A DNA stretch of 7,668 nt from Anaerolineae bacterium (GTDB lineage: Bacteria > Chloroflexota > Anaerolineae > Epilineales > JAHCIE01). Of the stretch, positions 1 through 6,359 are shown in pieces; position 1 is the first letter of the stretch, and each line of letters begins with the position of its first letter. The stretch covers positions 1-7,668 of the forward strand of contig JAHCIE010000150.1 in assembly GCA_026129385.1 (NCBI GenBank), in the 5' to 3' direction. Under the pieces are notes generated by a model that did not search any database, was not told where the DNA came from, and saw nothing but the letters and a program-made list of their open reading frames with translations. The position numbers and the translations under genes are program-made.

Positions 1-212
1 TTGGTGGTCAGGCTGCGGGCAATGATCAGCATGGCGACGAGCAAGAAGCTATCGCCGAGCTGCGAGACGGCCAGGCCCGCCGCCAGGAGACGCAAATCAC
101 GCGAGCGGAGCGCGACCCGCAGCCCCGCGCGACCCTCGCTCAACGAGACTGGCTCGACGCCGAGCTCGATCGTCTCGTCGGTCGTCTCAGGCTCGGAATA
201 CATATGACCCAT
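1..212 (-). CDS. MFS-type transporter, N-terminal fragment (runs off the left edge)
   Basis: About 70 codons read leftwards from an ATG at 212-210; a second in-frame ATG lies at 203-201. An acidic, polar N-terminal tail of about 25 residues is followed by LRSRDLRLLAAGLAVSQLGD and then a hydrophobic stretch (SFLLVAMLIIARSL). A charged RSRDLRLL lead, a Q-x-G-D motif and then the first membrane helix are typical of the start of major facilitator superfamily exporters (established for the family). The substrate cannot be told from this fragment. The start is 11 bases after the stop of the glycosyltransferase gene, so the two are probably co-transcribed. Neither ATG has a clear Shine-Dalgarno; 212 is chosen as the longer option. 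The gene has no stop inside the window, and the plus-strand reading of the same bases is a shadow. Confidence 0.6.
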   Translation of the reverse strand, partial: MGHMYSEPETTDETIELGVEPVSLSEGRAGLRVALRSRDLRLLAAGLAVSQLGDSFLLVAMLIIARSLTT

Positions 213-223
213 TCAACCGTTTT

Positions 224-1999
224 CTAGGGTGCGCGTCCAACCGCGACAGGCTGGCTATCGTCCGGTGACCCACCGGTCGTGTGGCAGCCATTATACAGCC
301 ACAACCGCAACCCCTTGGGGCCTTGAAACGCAAACGACTCGACCGGATTCATCGCACCGTCGAGTTGCTGCAAGACTTTCGTACTGTCGCCGTCCACCCG
401 CGACGTATACGTCACGACCCACAGGCGGTCGTAGCTACACGCCAGGTCAAGCAGGCGCGTCCGCGCCTCGCCACCCGGCACCGCAGCCAGGCGCATGCCA
501 TAGCCGCGCCAGCGCGTCCCCTGCGGCAGCAGCAGAAGCTGCCCATCTGGCCACACCCACCCCCCACCCTCCGGCAAGTCAGGGCTATACACCGCGCTCG
601 CCATCGCGAAGTGGTGGGCTGGAAAGGCGAACAGGCCGTCGCCTGGCTGCTGCTCGGTCTGCAACGTCGCCACTAGCGAGCGCCAGTCGTCGCGCGCATC
701 ATAGGGTGAGCGATAATAAGTGTACAATCCGATGCCCTGCAAGGTGAGCAGGAGAGCCGCGACCGCCAGCCGCTCGCGGCGGCCCGCCAGGCCGAGACAG
801 GTCAGCACGATGACGAAGGGCGCCAGCATGCTCAGATAGCGAGCCTCGAACCCCATCGCCGTCATGCGGTCGATAATGTAGGTAGCAACGCCTGGCACGA
901 GAATCCACGTCACCAGCGGCCAAAATCCCCCAAAGCCGCGCGCCATGAATCCCGCCACGACAACCGTCGCCAGGTATATCGCCGCCAGCGCGTTCCACCA
1001 CGGTGGCCGGGTCGCGATACCGAGGCCAAACTCGCCGCCCAGACTCATCTGCGACGCGACTTCAAAGACCGTCCGCCCCGACAGCCGTTTCCATTGCGCC
1101 GCCTTTTCCGCACCGAGCGTTTCTGTAGCGGGCGGCGTGGGGGTGGGTTGGGTGGCTGTCCCCTTGAGCAGCCCCACCACCGGCACCGATGAGGGCGCTT
1201 GCTGGAGCAGGGCTGTCGCTTCCTGGACCACCGACGACCATTGGGAGGTGGGGCGGCCAACGCCTACCGTCGGCGGCAGGGATGGCCGCGCCGGGACCGA
1301 GAAGCCCGCGCTCGCCACCACCAGCCCGCTCCACCACAGCAACAAGGCCATCGCCAGACCGGCCGCGATCGGCCAGAGCCGCATACGGTACACGCGCCGC
1401 CAGCCGAGCCAGGTGATACCGTGTCCGATCAAGAGGAAGACACCGTAATAGTGACTCAGCAGCGTCAGCGACAGCGTGACCAGATAGCCGACCTTCGCCG
1501 CTCGCGAGCCTTCGCCCAGGCGCATGAAAAAGTAGCTGGCGAGAACGCCAAACAGCAAGAACCAGGTGTAGCCCCGCACCTCTTGTGAGCGGCTGATGAG
1601 GAAGGGCGACGTCGCCATCAGCAGCGCCGCCAGGTTGGCCTGTCCTGACCCCATAAACACCCGCGCCAGCCGCCACGTCGCGACGATAGCCAGCGTGCCC
1701 GGAAAGACCGCGTAGAGGCGCAGCGCAAACTCGCCACCCGCGATACCCGGCCACCAGTGCAGAATCACGTAGGGGAGATAGGGCGTCTGGCTGTCGGCGG
1801 CCACCGCGTCGAGCAATGCCGACAACGGTAGGCGACTGGCCCAAACGGTGAACAGCTCGTCATACCACAGGCTCTGGCGGTCGAGCCACAGCACGCGCAA
1901 GGCGAAGCCAAGCAAGGTGATGGCGAGCAGCGGTAGCCAGGACGAGCGCACCAGACGGAGACGATCGGCGGCGATGGAAGGTATGGTCAGGCGCGACAA
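224..1999 (-). CDS. GT39-family (ArnT/PMT-like) integral membrane glycosyltransferase
   Basis: 591 residues. Members of this superfamily (PMT_2 type) transfer a sugar from a polyprenyl-phosphate carrier to an acceptor on the outer face of the membrane. Seen: a first membrane helix at about 21-38, then the loop signature SLWYDELFTVWA with the acidic pair D47/E48, which is the catalytic-loop position in the family. SRSQEVRGY at about 136-144 and ARYLSML at about 386-392 are also typical. Many hydrophobic helices lie between 72 and 230 and between 335 and 427. A Pro/Thr-rich stretch at about 235-305 interrupts the helices and is probably extracytoplasmic. After the last helix, SPYDARDDWRSL opens a soluble C-terminal domain of about 160 residues, as is common in these proteins. 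The start is TTG at 1999, preceded by GAGGA with a 4-base gap; no nearby ATG or GTG fits better. The acceptor and donor are unknown. The frame is intact throughout. Probably transcribed with the MFS gene downstream. Confidence 0.85.
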   Translation of the reverse strand: MSRLTIPSIAADRLRLVRSSWLPLLAITLLGFALRVLWLDRQSLWYDELFTVWASRLPLSALLDAVAADSQTPYLPYVILHWWPGIAGGEFALRLYAVFPGTLAIVATWRLARVFMGSGQANLAALLMATSPFLISRSQEVRGYTWFLLFGVLASYFFMRLGEGSRAAKVGYLVTLSLTLLSHYYGVFLLIGHGITWLGWRRVYRMRLWPIAAGLAMALLLWWSGLVVASAGFSVPARPSLPPTVGVGRPTSQWSSVVQEATALLQQAPSSVPVVGLLKGTATQPTPTPPATETLGAEKAAQWKRLSGRTVFEVASQMSLGGEFGLGIATRPPWWNALAAIYLATVVVAGFMARGFGGFWPLVTWILVPGVATYIIDRMTAMGFEARYLSMLAPFVIVLTCLGLAGRRERLAVAALLLTLQGIGLYTYYRSPYDARDDWRSLVATLQTEQQPGDGLFAFPAHHFAMASAVYSPDLPEGGGWVWPDGQLLLLPQGTRWRGYGMRLAAVPGGEARTRLLDLACSYDRLWVVTYTSRVDGDSTKVLQQLDGAMNPVESFAFQGPKGLRLWLYNGCHTTGGSPDDSQPVAVGRAP

Positions 2000-2042
2000 A
2001 GGTTCCTCGCGGCGGCGATGGCGTAGTCGTAAGCCAGAAACG

Positions 2043-2062
2043 CGGCGGCCCTGTGGCCGCCG
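2043..2062 (-). terminator. GC-rich hairpin between the hemW-like gene and the glycosyltransferase gene
   Basis: A perfect 8-bp inverted repeat (CGGCGGCC / GGCCGCCG) with a 4-base loop lies in the 102-base spacer. In the minus-strand direction the stem is followed by CGTTTCT, only a weak T tract. It could end transcripts from the sulfurtransferase-hemW unit. If the promoter at 2076-2104 is real, it would instead sit a few bases into the glycosyltransferase leader and act as a 5' stem. The sequence shows the hairpin; its role is inferred. Confidence 0.35.
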
Positions 2063-2075
2063 TCAACCGGGGCGA

Positions 2076-2104
2076 AGTTTACCCCCATTTGATTGGCGTG
2101 TCTA
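2076..2104 (-). promoter_or_regulatory. candidate sigma-70 promoter for the glycosyltransferase-MFS pair
   Basis: On the minus strand, TAGACA (2104-2099, 5 of 6 to TTGACA) is separated by 17 bases from TAAACT (2081-2076, 4 of 6 to TATAAT). The -35 hexamer begins with the TAG stop codon of the hemW-like gene. Predicted transcription would start near 2069, about 70 bases before the TTG start of the glycosyltransferase, placing the hairpin at 2043-2062 in the leader. This is a consensus match only. Confidence 0.4.
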
Positions 2105-3271
2105 GTTTATGACACTTGCGGCCTCAGGCAAAAAGCGCAACAACGCCTCGTTCGCCACCAACAGCGCACGCCCCGTCAGGCGGAGCCGCCCCCCAACCAC
2201 CTCGACCAGCCCCCAGGTGATCAACTCCGCCAGCGGCGCCGCGTACACGTCTTCCAGCCGCCGCCCAAACCGCCGGGCGAACTCATCCAGGTCGATGCCC
2301 CCCCGTAGCCGCAGCCCCAGTATCACGGTCTCCGCCATCGCCGTCGCCTTGCCAATCGGCTCGACCTCGGCAATGGGCAGCCCCCCTTGCCGCACAAGCT
2401 CGACATAGCGCGTCGGCGACGGAATGTTCTCGTAGCGCGCCCCATCGTAGGAGCCATACGCGCCCGCGCCAATGCCCAACCACGACTCGTTGCGCCAGTA
2501 AACCTGGTTGTGACGACACTCGTGGCCCGGCCGCGCCCAGTTGGACAGCTCATACTGGCCCAGGCCCGCCTCAGCCAGCCGCGCCTGGGCATGGCGATAC
2601 ATGTCGGCAGCCAGGTCGGCGTCGGGAGCCGGCAGCACGCCCGCCTTGACCAGCGCGCGCAGCCGCGTCGCCTCCTCCAGCGACAGCGCGTACAGCGACA
2701 GGTGATCGGGCGCGAGAGCCAGCGCCTGGCCCAGCGTCGCCTCCCACTCGGCGAGGGTCTGCGTCGGCAGGCCATAGATCAGGTCCAGCGCCACCGAGAA
2801 ACCCAAGTCATGGGCCGCCGCTACCGAGGCAGCCACCTGCGCCACATCGTGCGCCCGGTCCAGCATCGTCAGCAGGCGCGGCTCAAAACTCTGCACGCCA
2901 AAGCTGACGCGGCTGACGCCCGCCGCGCGCAAGGCCGCCAGATAGGGGTAGCCTAACCCCGGATACGCCTCGACCGTCACCTCGGCCTCGTCGGGCACGA
3001 CGAACGCCGCCCGCGCCGCCGCCAGAACGTGGGCCAGTTGCGCGGCGTCCAGCTCGGTGGGTGTCCCGCCGCCGAAGAAGACCGTGCGCGCCGTCGCGCC
3101 CGGCAGCCGCTCGCCCCAGCGAGCAATCTCCGCCGCCAGCGCCTCGGTGTACGCCGCGCGCAGGTCGGGCAGCGTTGCGTAGTCGCCCATGCCGTAGGCA
3201 TGCAGGTTGCAGAACCGGCAGCGCACGTGGCAGAACGGCACGTGGACGTACAGCGCCACCATCTCAGCCAC
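2102..3271 (-). CDS. hemW: HemW-like radical SAM protein (coproporphyrinogen III oxidase family)
   Basis: 389 residues from the GTG at 3271. The HemN/HemW family uses a 4Fe-4S cluster and S-adenosylmethionine; HemW is regarded as a cytoplasmic haem-binding chaperone rather than an oxidase. Seen in order: LYVHVPFC with the Cx3Cx2C cluster motif (C14, C18, C21); GGGTPTELD at about 67-75; VEAYPG; VSFGVQSF; DLIYGLPTQT; YELSNWARPGHECRHN; YWRNESWLGIGAGAYG; and AETVILGLRLRGG, leading to the C-terminal winged-helix-like HemN domain (RLTGRALLVANEALLRFL). Length matches HemW, which is usually 370-400 residues. No fourth cysteine follows the cluster as in true HemN. Unusual: CNLHAY replaces the common C-D-F after the third cysteine, and GAYG replaces GAHG. 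The start is GTG because GGAGGG precedes it by 5 bases; an ATG three codons later (3262) is possible. It overlaps the sulfurtransferase stop by 8 bases, implying translational coupling. A different specialised HemW paralogue remains possible. Confidence 0.85.
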   Translation of the reverse strand: MAEMVALYVHVPFCHVRCRFCNLHAYGMGDYATLPDLRAAYTEALAAEIARWGERLPGATARTVFFGGGTPTELDAAQLAHVLAAARAAFVVPDEAEVTVEAYPGLGYPYLAALRAAGVSRVSFGVQSFEPRLLTMLDRAHDVAQVAASVAAAHDLGFSVALDLIYGLPTQTLAEWEATLGQALALAPDHLSLYALSLEEATRLRALVKAGVLPAPDADLAADMYRHAQARLAEAGLGQYELSNWARPGHECRHNQVYWRNESWLGIGAGAYGSYDGARYENIPSPTRYVELVRQGGLPIAEVEPIGKATAMAETVILGLRLRGGIDLDEFARRFGRRLEDVYAAPLAELITWGLVEVVGGRLRLTGRALLVANEALLRFLPEAASVIN

Positions 3272-3659
3272 GCGCGCCCTCCACAGGCAGATCGGGACGA
3301 TTGCCCCACTCAACCCAGGAGCGGTCATACTCCCGCACGTTAGGGTAGCCCAGCAGTTGCGTCAGGACAAACCAGGCGTGGGTGGACAGACCACCCCGCA
3401 CGCAGTACGTGATGATGGCCTGGTCGGGCGTGATGCCCAGCGGCTCGACCACGCTACGCAACTCAGCCGCGCCCAGGAACGTTCCATCCGCGCAGACCGT
3501 GGGCACACGCCAGGCCTTGAACGACCCATCCGGATAGGCTTCTCGATACGCCGCCAGATTGACAGCGGTTGGAATATGCCCCCCGCGCACCGCGCTGGCG
3601 GTGTCGTCGCCCGCGTACATTTCGGCCGAGCGCGCGTCGACCAGGACACAGCCGCTCTG
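3264..3659 (-). CDS. C-terminal rhodanese domain (third frame segment of the sulfurtransferase)
   Basis: This uninterrupted segment holds the catalytic rhodanese domain: VLVDARSAEMY, RGGHIP, the loop YCVRGGLST with the active-site Cys, then LLGYPNVREYDRSWVEWGN and a PVE ending typical of the family. It is not a separate gene. An ATG at 3620 could start a short product, but it would begin inside the domain and has no evident Shine-Dalgarno. It joins the preceding segment if one G is restored at 3660-3662. Confidence 0.55.
   Translation of the reverse strand, partial: QSGCVLVDARSAEMYAGDDTASAVRGGHIPTAVNLAAYREAYPDGSFKAWRVPTVCADGTFLGAAELRSVVEPLGITPDQAIITYCVRGGLSTHAWFVLTQLLGYPNVREYDRSWVEWGNRPDLPVEGARG
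3277..3282 (-). promoter_or_regulatory. Shine-Dalgarno that decides the hemW-like start
   Basis: GGAGGG lies 5 bases before the GTG at 3271-3269, inside the last codons of the upstream sulfurtransferase gene. It is too far (14 bases) from the ATG at 3262 and has no matching position for an upstream ATG at 3328, so it favours the GTG. Confidence 0.6.
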
Positions 3660-4196
3660 CCCAGGCAGCGCAGCACATCCTCCCAGCTGGCGCGCAGGCG
3701 CATGTCAGGTGACTGGGCGTGGTAAACCGTGCAGGCAAACTGCGGAATCCCACGGGACAGGGGTCGCCCCTCGGCCAGCCATTTCTGTCGGCCACCGTCC
3801 AACAGGCGCACATCCCGATGGCCATAGACTTTGAGCAGCCAGAAGGCAAACGTCGCGAGCAGGTTGCTCAAGCCGCTGTAGGCCACGATGCCCGTCGTGG
3901 GCGTGACACCGGAGCGGGCCAACAGCGCCGCCAGCCCCTCCATGTCGACGACATCCTGGCGCGCCGGGTCCTGCAAACAGTGGCGAAATCCCAGGCCACC
4001 GCGCCGGGTATGTGGCCATTGGCATACGCCGTCGCCCCCCACTCGGCCGAGTCCCCCCAGACGACTTCCACCCAGCGCATCGACGGATCGCCCAGGTGAG
4101 CGATCGCCCACTGAGCATCCACGACACTATCCGGGCACGCATAGACCGCCATGGCGACCTCCCGAGCTGAACCAGCGCCTGTGTGGTAGACTCCAC

Positions 4197-4224
4197 ATTC
4201 TAGCCCATTTCCACCGGCCCACAA
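4197..4224 (-). promoter_or_regulatory. candidate promoter for the sulfurtransferase-hemW unit
   Basis: Minus-strand TAGAAT (4202-4197, 5 of 6 to TATAAT) has TTGTGG (4224-4219) 16 bases upstream. The predicted start near 4190 leaves a leader of about 38 bases before the ATG at 4152. The -10 match is good and the -35 match is weak. A short inverted repeat (ACCGG, 7 bases, CCGGT at about 4213-4229) overlaps the -35 region and could be a binding site, but it is short enough to be chance. Confidence 0.4.
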
Positions 4225-4259
4225 CCGGTCCCCAGCGACTCGTCATCGGTGTCGTGTGC

Positions 4260-4288
4260 TTGACCTCGCTCGCCGGGAGTGCTAGACT
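4260..4288 (+). promoter_or_regulatory. extended -10 promoter for coaBC
   Basis: TTGACC (4260-4265, 5 of 6) is followed after 17 bases by TAGACT (4283-4288, 4 of 6). A TG at 4280-4281, one base before the -10, gives the extended -10 form. Transcription would begin near 4295. This is the best promoter match in the window and faces the sulfurtransferase promoter back-to-back, so the 4153-4317 spacer serves both genes. Confidence 0.55.
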
Positions 4289-4690
4289 GCGGCCACTTTG
4301 CCTACCGCGAGACAACCTCCAGGTCCAACCTTCACGGCAAGCGCGTCGTTCTCGGCGTCAGCGGCTCCATCGCCACCTACAAGGCCGCCTTTCTCGCCAG
4401 CCAGCTTGTCCAGCACGGCGCGACGGTCGACGTCGTAATGACCGAGGCCGCCACCCACATGATCGGCGCGGCCACCTTCGCCGCCCTCACTCATCGCCCC
4501 ATCGTGACTAGCTTCTGGGAGCCGCGCGGCACGGCCGACATCGCCCATGTGACGCTCGGCCGCGCGGCGGATCTGGTCCTCATCGCCCCGCTGACGGCCA
4601 ATACCCTGGCGAAGCTGGCGCTGGGCCTCGCTGACAACGAGCTGACCGCGCTGTGCATGTCCACCCGCGCCCCCCTCCTCGTCGCGCCCC
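4279..4690 (+). CDS. intact CoaC (flavoprotein decarboxylase) segment of coaBC
   Basis: This is the longest stretch of coaBC in one frame. It covers the FMN-binding Rossmann-like half: GVSGSIATYKAAFLASQL, VVMTEAATHMIGAATFAALT, the histidine in DIAHVTLGRAADLVLIAP, and LTANTLAKLALGLADNELTA. It ends where the P-A-M-N/E-x-x-M-W motif is expected, just after LLVAP. Homology is clear from GKRVV (about 4336) onward; the codons before it include promoter sequence and are probably not all translated. Confidence 0.6.
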
Positions 4691-5534
4691 CCGCTGGAGG
4701 CCCGGCATGTGGCGGCACCCCGCCACCCAGGGCCACGTGGCAACCTTGCAGGCGCGCGGCGTCCACATCGTCGCCTACGGGCGGCGGCTACCTGGCATCA
4801 GGCGCGAGCGGCCCGTCGGCCGCCTGGCCGAAGCGGAAGTCATCCTCGACGCCGCGCGCTGCGTCCTGGTCAGCACGGCGACCTGGCCGCCGCCGCCTCA
4901 TCGTCGCCAGCGGCGGGACGCGCGGGCCATCGGCCCGTCCGTTATGTCACCAATCAGTCGTCCGGCAAGATGGGGCTGGCCCTGGCCGAAGCCGCCCGCA
5001 GCCCGGGGCGCGATCGTCACCCTCATCCACACCACCGACGCCACGCCCCTACGGCGTCAGCGAGGTCCGCGCCACTTCCGCCGCCGACCTGGGCGCGGCG
5101 GTGCTGGCCCGGCTGCTGACCACGACGGCGTCATCATGGCCGCCGCCCCCGCCGACACGCCCACCGCCCCCGCCGACCAGAAGATCAAGAAGACCGCCGA
5201 CAACACCGCCGACCTGACCCTCCAGCTGACCCGCACCCGCGACATCCTGCGCGACGTCGCCGACGGCGCGCGCCGTCCACTGGTCGCCCCGCTGGCGCCG
5301 GGTGGTCATCGGCTTCGCCGCTGAGACCCAGAACCTCATCGACAACGCCGCGCCAAACTCAGTCGAAGGCCTGGACATGATCGTCGCCAACCCCGTGCCC
5401 CAGACCTTCGGCAGCGATATTGTCCAGGCCACGCTCCTCGACCGCGACGGCCGCGTCACATCCCCTCGACCCTATGCCCAAAGGACGCCCTCGCCGACCG
5501 CGTCCTGGACGACATGCTGGCCCACCTGCCCTAG
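4279..5534 (+). pseudogene. coaBC: coaBC (phosphopantothenoylcysteine decarboxylase / phosphopantothenate-cysteine ligase), heavily frameshifted
   Basis: CoaBC makes 4'-phosphopantetheine from 4'-phosphopantothenate and cysteine, for coenzyme A. Both domains are recognisable. CoaC part: GKRVVLGVSGSIATYKAA, the IAHVTLGRAADLVLIAP region with the expected active-site His, TANTLAK and DNEL. CoaB part: IVASGGTR, RYVTNQSSGKMGLALAEAA, GAIVTLIHTTDAT, VIMAAAPAD, QKIKKTADN, VVIGFAAETQNLI and GLDMIVANPV, ending DRVLDDMLAHLP and TAG at 5532. These pieces lie in all three forward frames. Following them needs about fifteen small indels between 4690 and 5484, mostly at C or G runs. The summed length of about 410 residues fits the family. 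Conserved residues are kept, so an assembly problem is more likely than a true pseudogene. The start is unresolved: the upstream in-frame GTG at 4279 overlaps the predicted -10 and lacks a usable Shine-Dalgarno; the TTG at 4308 is in another frame. Confidence 0.85.
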
Positions 5535-6332
5535 TTTGGCGGCGCGCGGCCCATCCATTTCTCGGCCAATCGGGCGGAACCCCTCGCGGCGCAGCGCCTC
5601 CACGATGATGTCCACCGCCTTGTACAGGCCGTCGTTGTCCTTGCGGACGGCGACAACGTAGAACTCAGCCACAACCGGCGTCCCGACCGGCTGCACCGCC
5701 GGCCCCGCCTGTAACGCGGCCACCATATCCAGCAGGCCCGCATCCACCTGCCCGCTTGCTACGGCCTGTACGACCGCCTCCGGGCTGGCGAGGCGCACCA
5801 CCCGGCTGGGCGGTGGTAGGAGGCTACGCGCCGCCGCATCGGCCGCCGTTCCTAGTTCCACCGCCACCACGCCCAACGTGTCGGGCCGCAGCTGCCCCGC
5901 CCGCACGATAACTACCGGCCCGGCGTTGAAGTACGCGCCGCTAAACGACAGGTCCTCGGTCAGACGCGGGTCGTGGGGGAAGGCAGACACCACGATATCG
6001 GCGCGGCCCGCTCGCAGCTCATCCGGCAGGGCATCGAAGGCGGCGGGGACGATGATCACCTCGCGCCCCAGGCGGCGGGCAATTTCCCGCGCCAAATCAA
6101 CGTCGTAGCCCAGGGCAGGCGTGTCAGGGCCGGTGTAGAACTCGAAGGGAACGAAACTGGGGTCCATGCCCACCCGCAGTGGTGGCAGCGCGCCCGTCCC
6201 CACCGCTCCACCGCCGACTCGCGCGTGGGTTGCCACCTGGAACGCAGTCAGGAGGAGCAGCAGCACGAGCAGCCAGCCCTGGGACGGCCGGGTCACGGAT
6301 GCGAACCCAGCCCATCTAGCCGCCCCGTGCAA
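5472..6332 (-). CDS. family 3 extracellular solute-binding protein (amino-acid/polar solute ABC type)
   Basis: Periplasmic or surface-tethered binding proteins of this family (SBP_bac_3) capture amino acids or similar small solutes for an ABC importer. Seen from the TTG at 6332: a hydrophobic signal segment at about 20-34 (WLLVLLLLLTAF) with no lipobox cysteine; PLRVGMDPSFVPFEF; the family signature LGYDVDLAREIARRLG; RADIVVSAFPHDPRLTEDLSFS; and a second-lobe core ending LYKAVDIIVEALRREGF. GGGGAGGGGAG lies 6 bases before the TTG. A TTG at 6368 and a GTG at 6296 are alternatives. Odd: the last residues of this frame (RPIGREMDGP onward) are unlike the family, while the adjacent frame reads RLAEKWMGRAPPN and stops at 5531. 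That is the expected ending, so an extra base in the GGG at 5572-5574 is likely and the natural end is 5531. No permease or ATPase gene is in view. Confidence 0.8.
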   Translation of the reverse strand: MHGAARWAGFASVTRPSQGWLLVLLLLLTAFQVATHARVGGGAVGTGALPPLRVGMDPSFVPFEFYTGPDTPALGYDVDLAREIARRLGREVIIVPAAFDALPDELRAGRADIVVSAFPHDPRLTEDLSFSGAYFNAGPVVIVRAGQLRPDTLGVVAVELGTAADAAARSLLPPPSRVVRLASPEAVVQAVASGQVDAGLLDMVAALQAGPAVQPVGTPVVAEFYVVAVRKDNDGLYKAVDIIVEALRREGFRPIGREMDGPRAAKLGQVGQHVVQDAVGEGVLWA

Positions 6333-6340
6333 ACTGGTCT

Positions 6341-6359
6341 CCCCTCCCCGTGGGAGAAG
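6341..6359 (-). promoter_or_regulatory. hairpin containing the ribosome-binding site of the solute-binding protein gene
   Basis: On the minus-strand RNA, CUUCUCCC pairs with GGGAGGGG around a 3-base loop (8 pairs, two of them G-U). The 3' arm is the Shine-Dalgarno tract for the TTG at 6332. It could limit translation, or it may be a copy of a dispersed short palindrome. The pairing is visible; the effect is inferred. Confidence 0.35.

Larger units (their letters stand above)
3264..4152 (-). pseudogene. tandem-rhodanese sulfurtransferase, reading frame interrupted twice
   Basis: Rhodaneses (thiosulfate or 3-mercaptopyruvate sulfurtransferases) move sulfur through a persulfide on a cysteine. 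Following three frames gives about 296 residues, the usual length for the two-domain form. Segment 1 (4152 to about 3979) reads MAVYACPDSVVDAQ through YANGHIPGAVAWDFAT. Segment 2 (about 3975 to 3663) reads LQDPARQDVVDMEGLAALL, then VRLLDGGRQKW and SWEDVLRCLG. Segment 3 (about 3659 to 3264) reads SGCVLVDARSAEMYAG, then RGGHIP, the catalytic loop YCVRGGLST and YDRSWVEWGN. The breaks are one missing base near 3976-3979 and one missing G in the run at 3660-3662. Restoring one base at each rejoins the family sequence. The ATG at 4152 has GGGAGGT 4 bases ahead. The catalytic cysteine is intact and no stop falls inside the followed frame, so sequencing error is likelier than decay. Overlaps the hemW-like start by 8 bases. 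Confidence 0.75.

Noticed and set aside
1..207. Plus-strand open frame at the left edge
   Set aside because: Its translation is Arg/Ser-rich with no family features, while the minus strand gives a convincing MFS N-terminus.
229..747. Plus-strand open frames opposite the glycosyltransferase end
   Set aside because: Low-complexity Arg/Pro/His translations; shadows of the intact minus-strand gene.
3264..4152. Two separate single-rhodanese genes instead of one
   Set aside because: The three frame segments abut without gaps, have no Shine-Dalgarno at the breaks, and sum to the usual length of the two-domain enzyme.
4213..4229. Inverted repeat ACCGG/CCGGT as a repressor operator
   Set aside because: The 5-bp arms are too short in GC-rich DNA to claim as a feature on their own; mentioned only with the promoter.
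4282..4743. Minus-strand open frame opposite coaBC
   Set aside because: Gly/Arg-rich with no domain; the plus strand carries clear CoaC motifs here.
4690..5490. Programmed ribosomal frameshifting in coaBC
   Set aside because: There are far too many shifts, in both directions, with no slippery heptamers; unpolished sequence or decay fits better.
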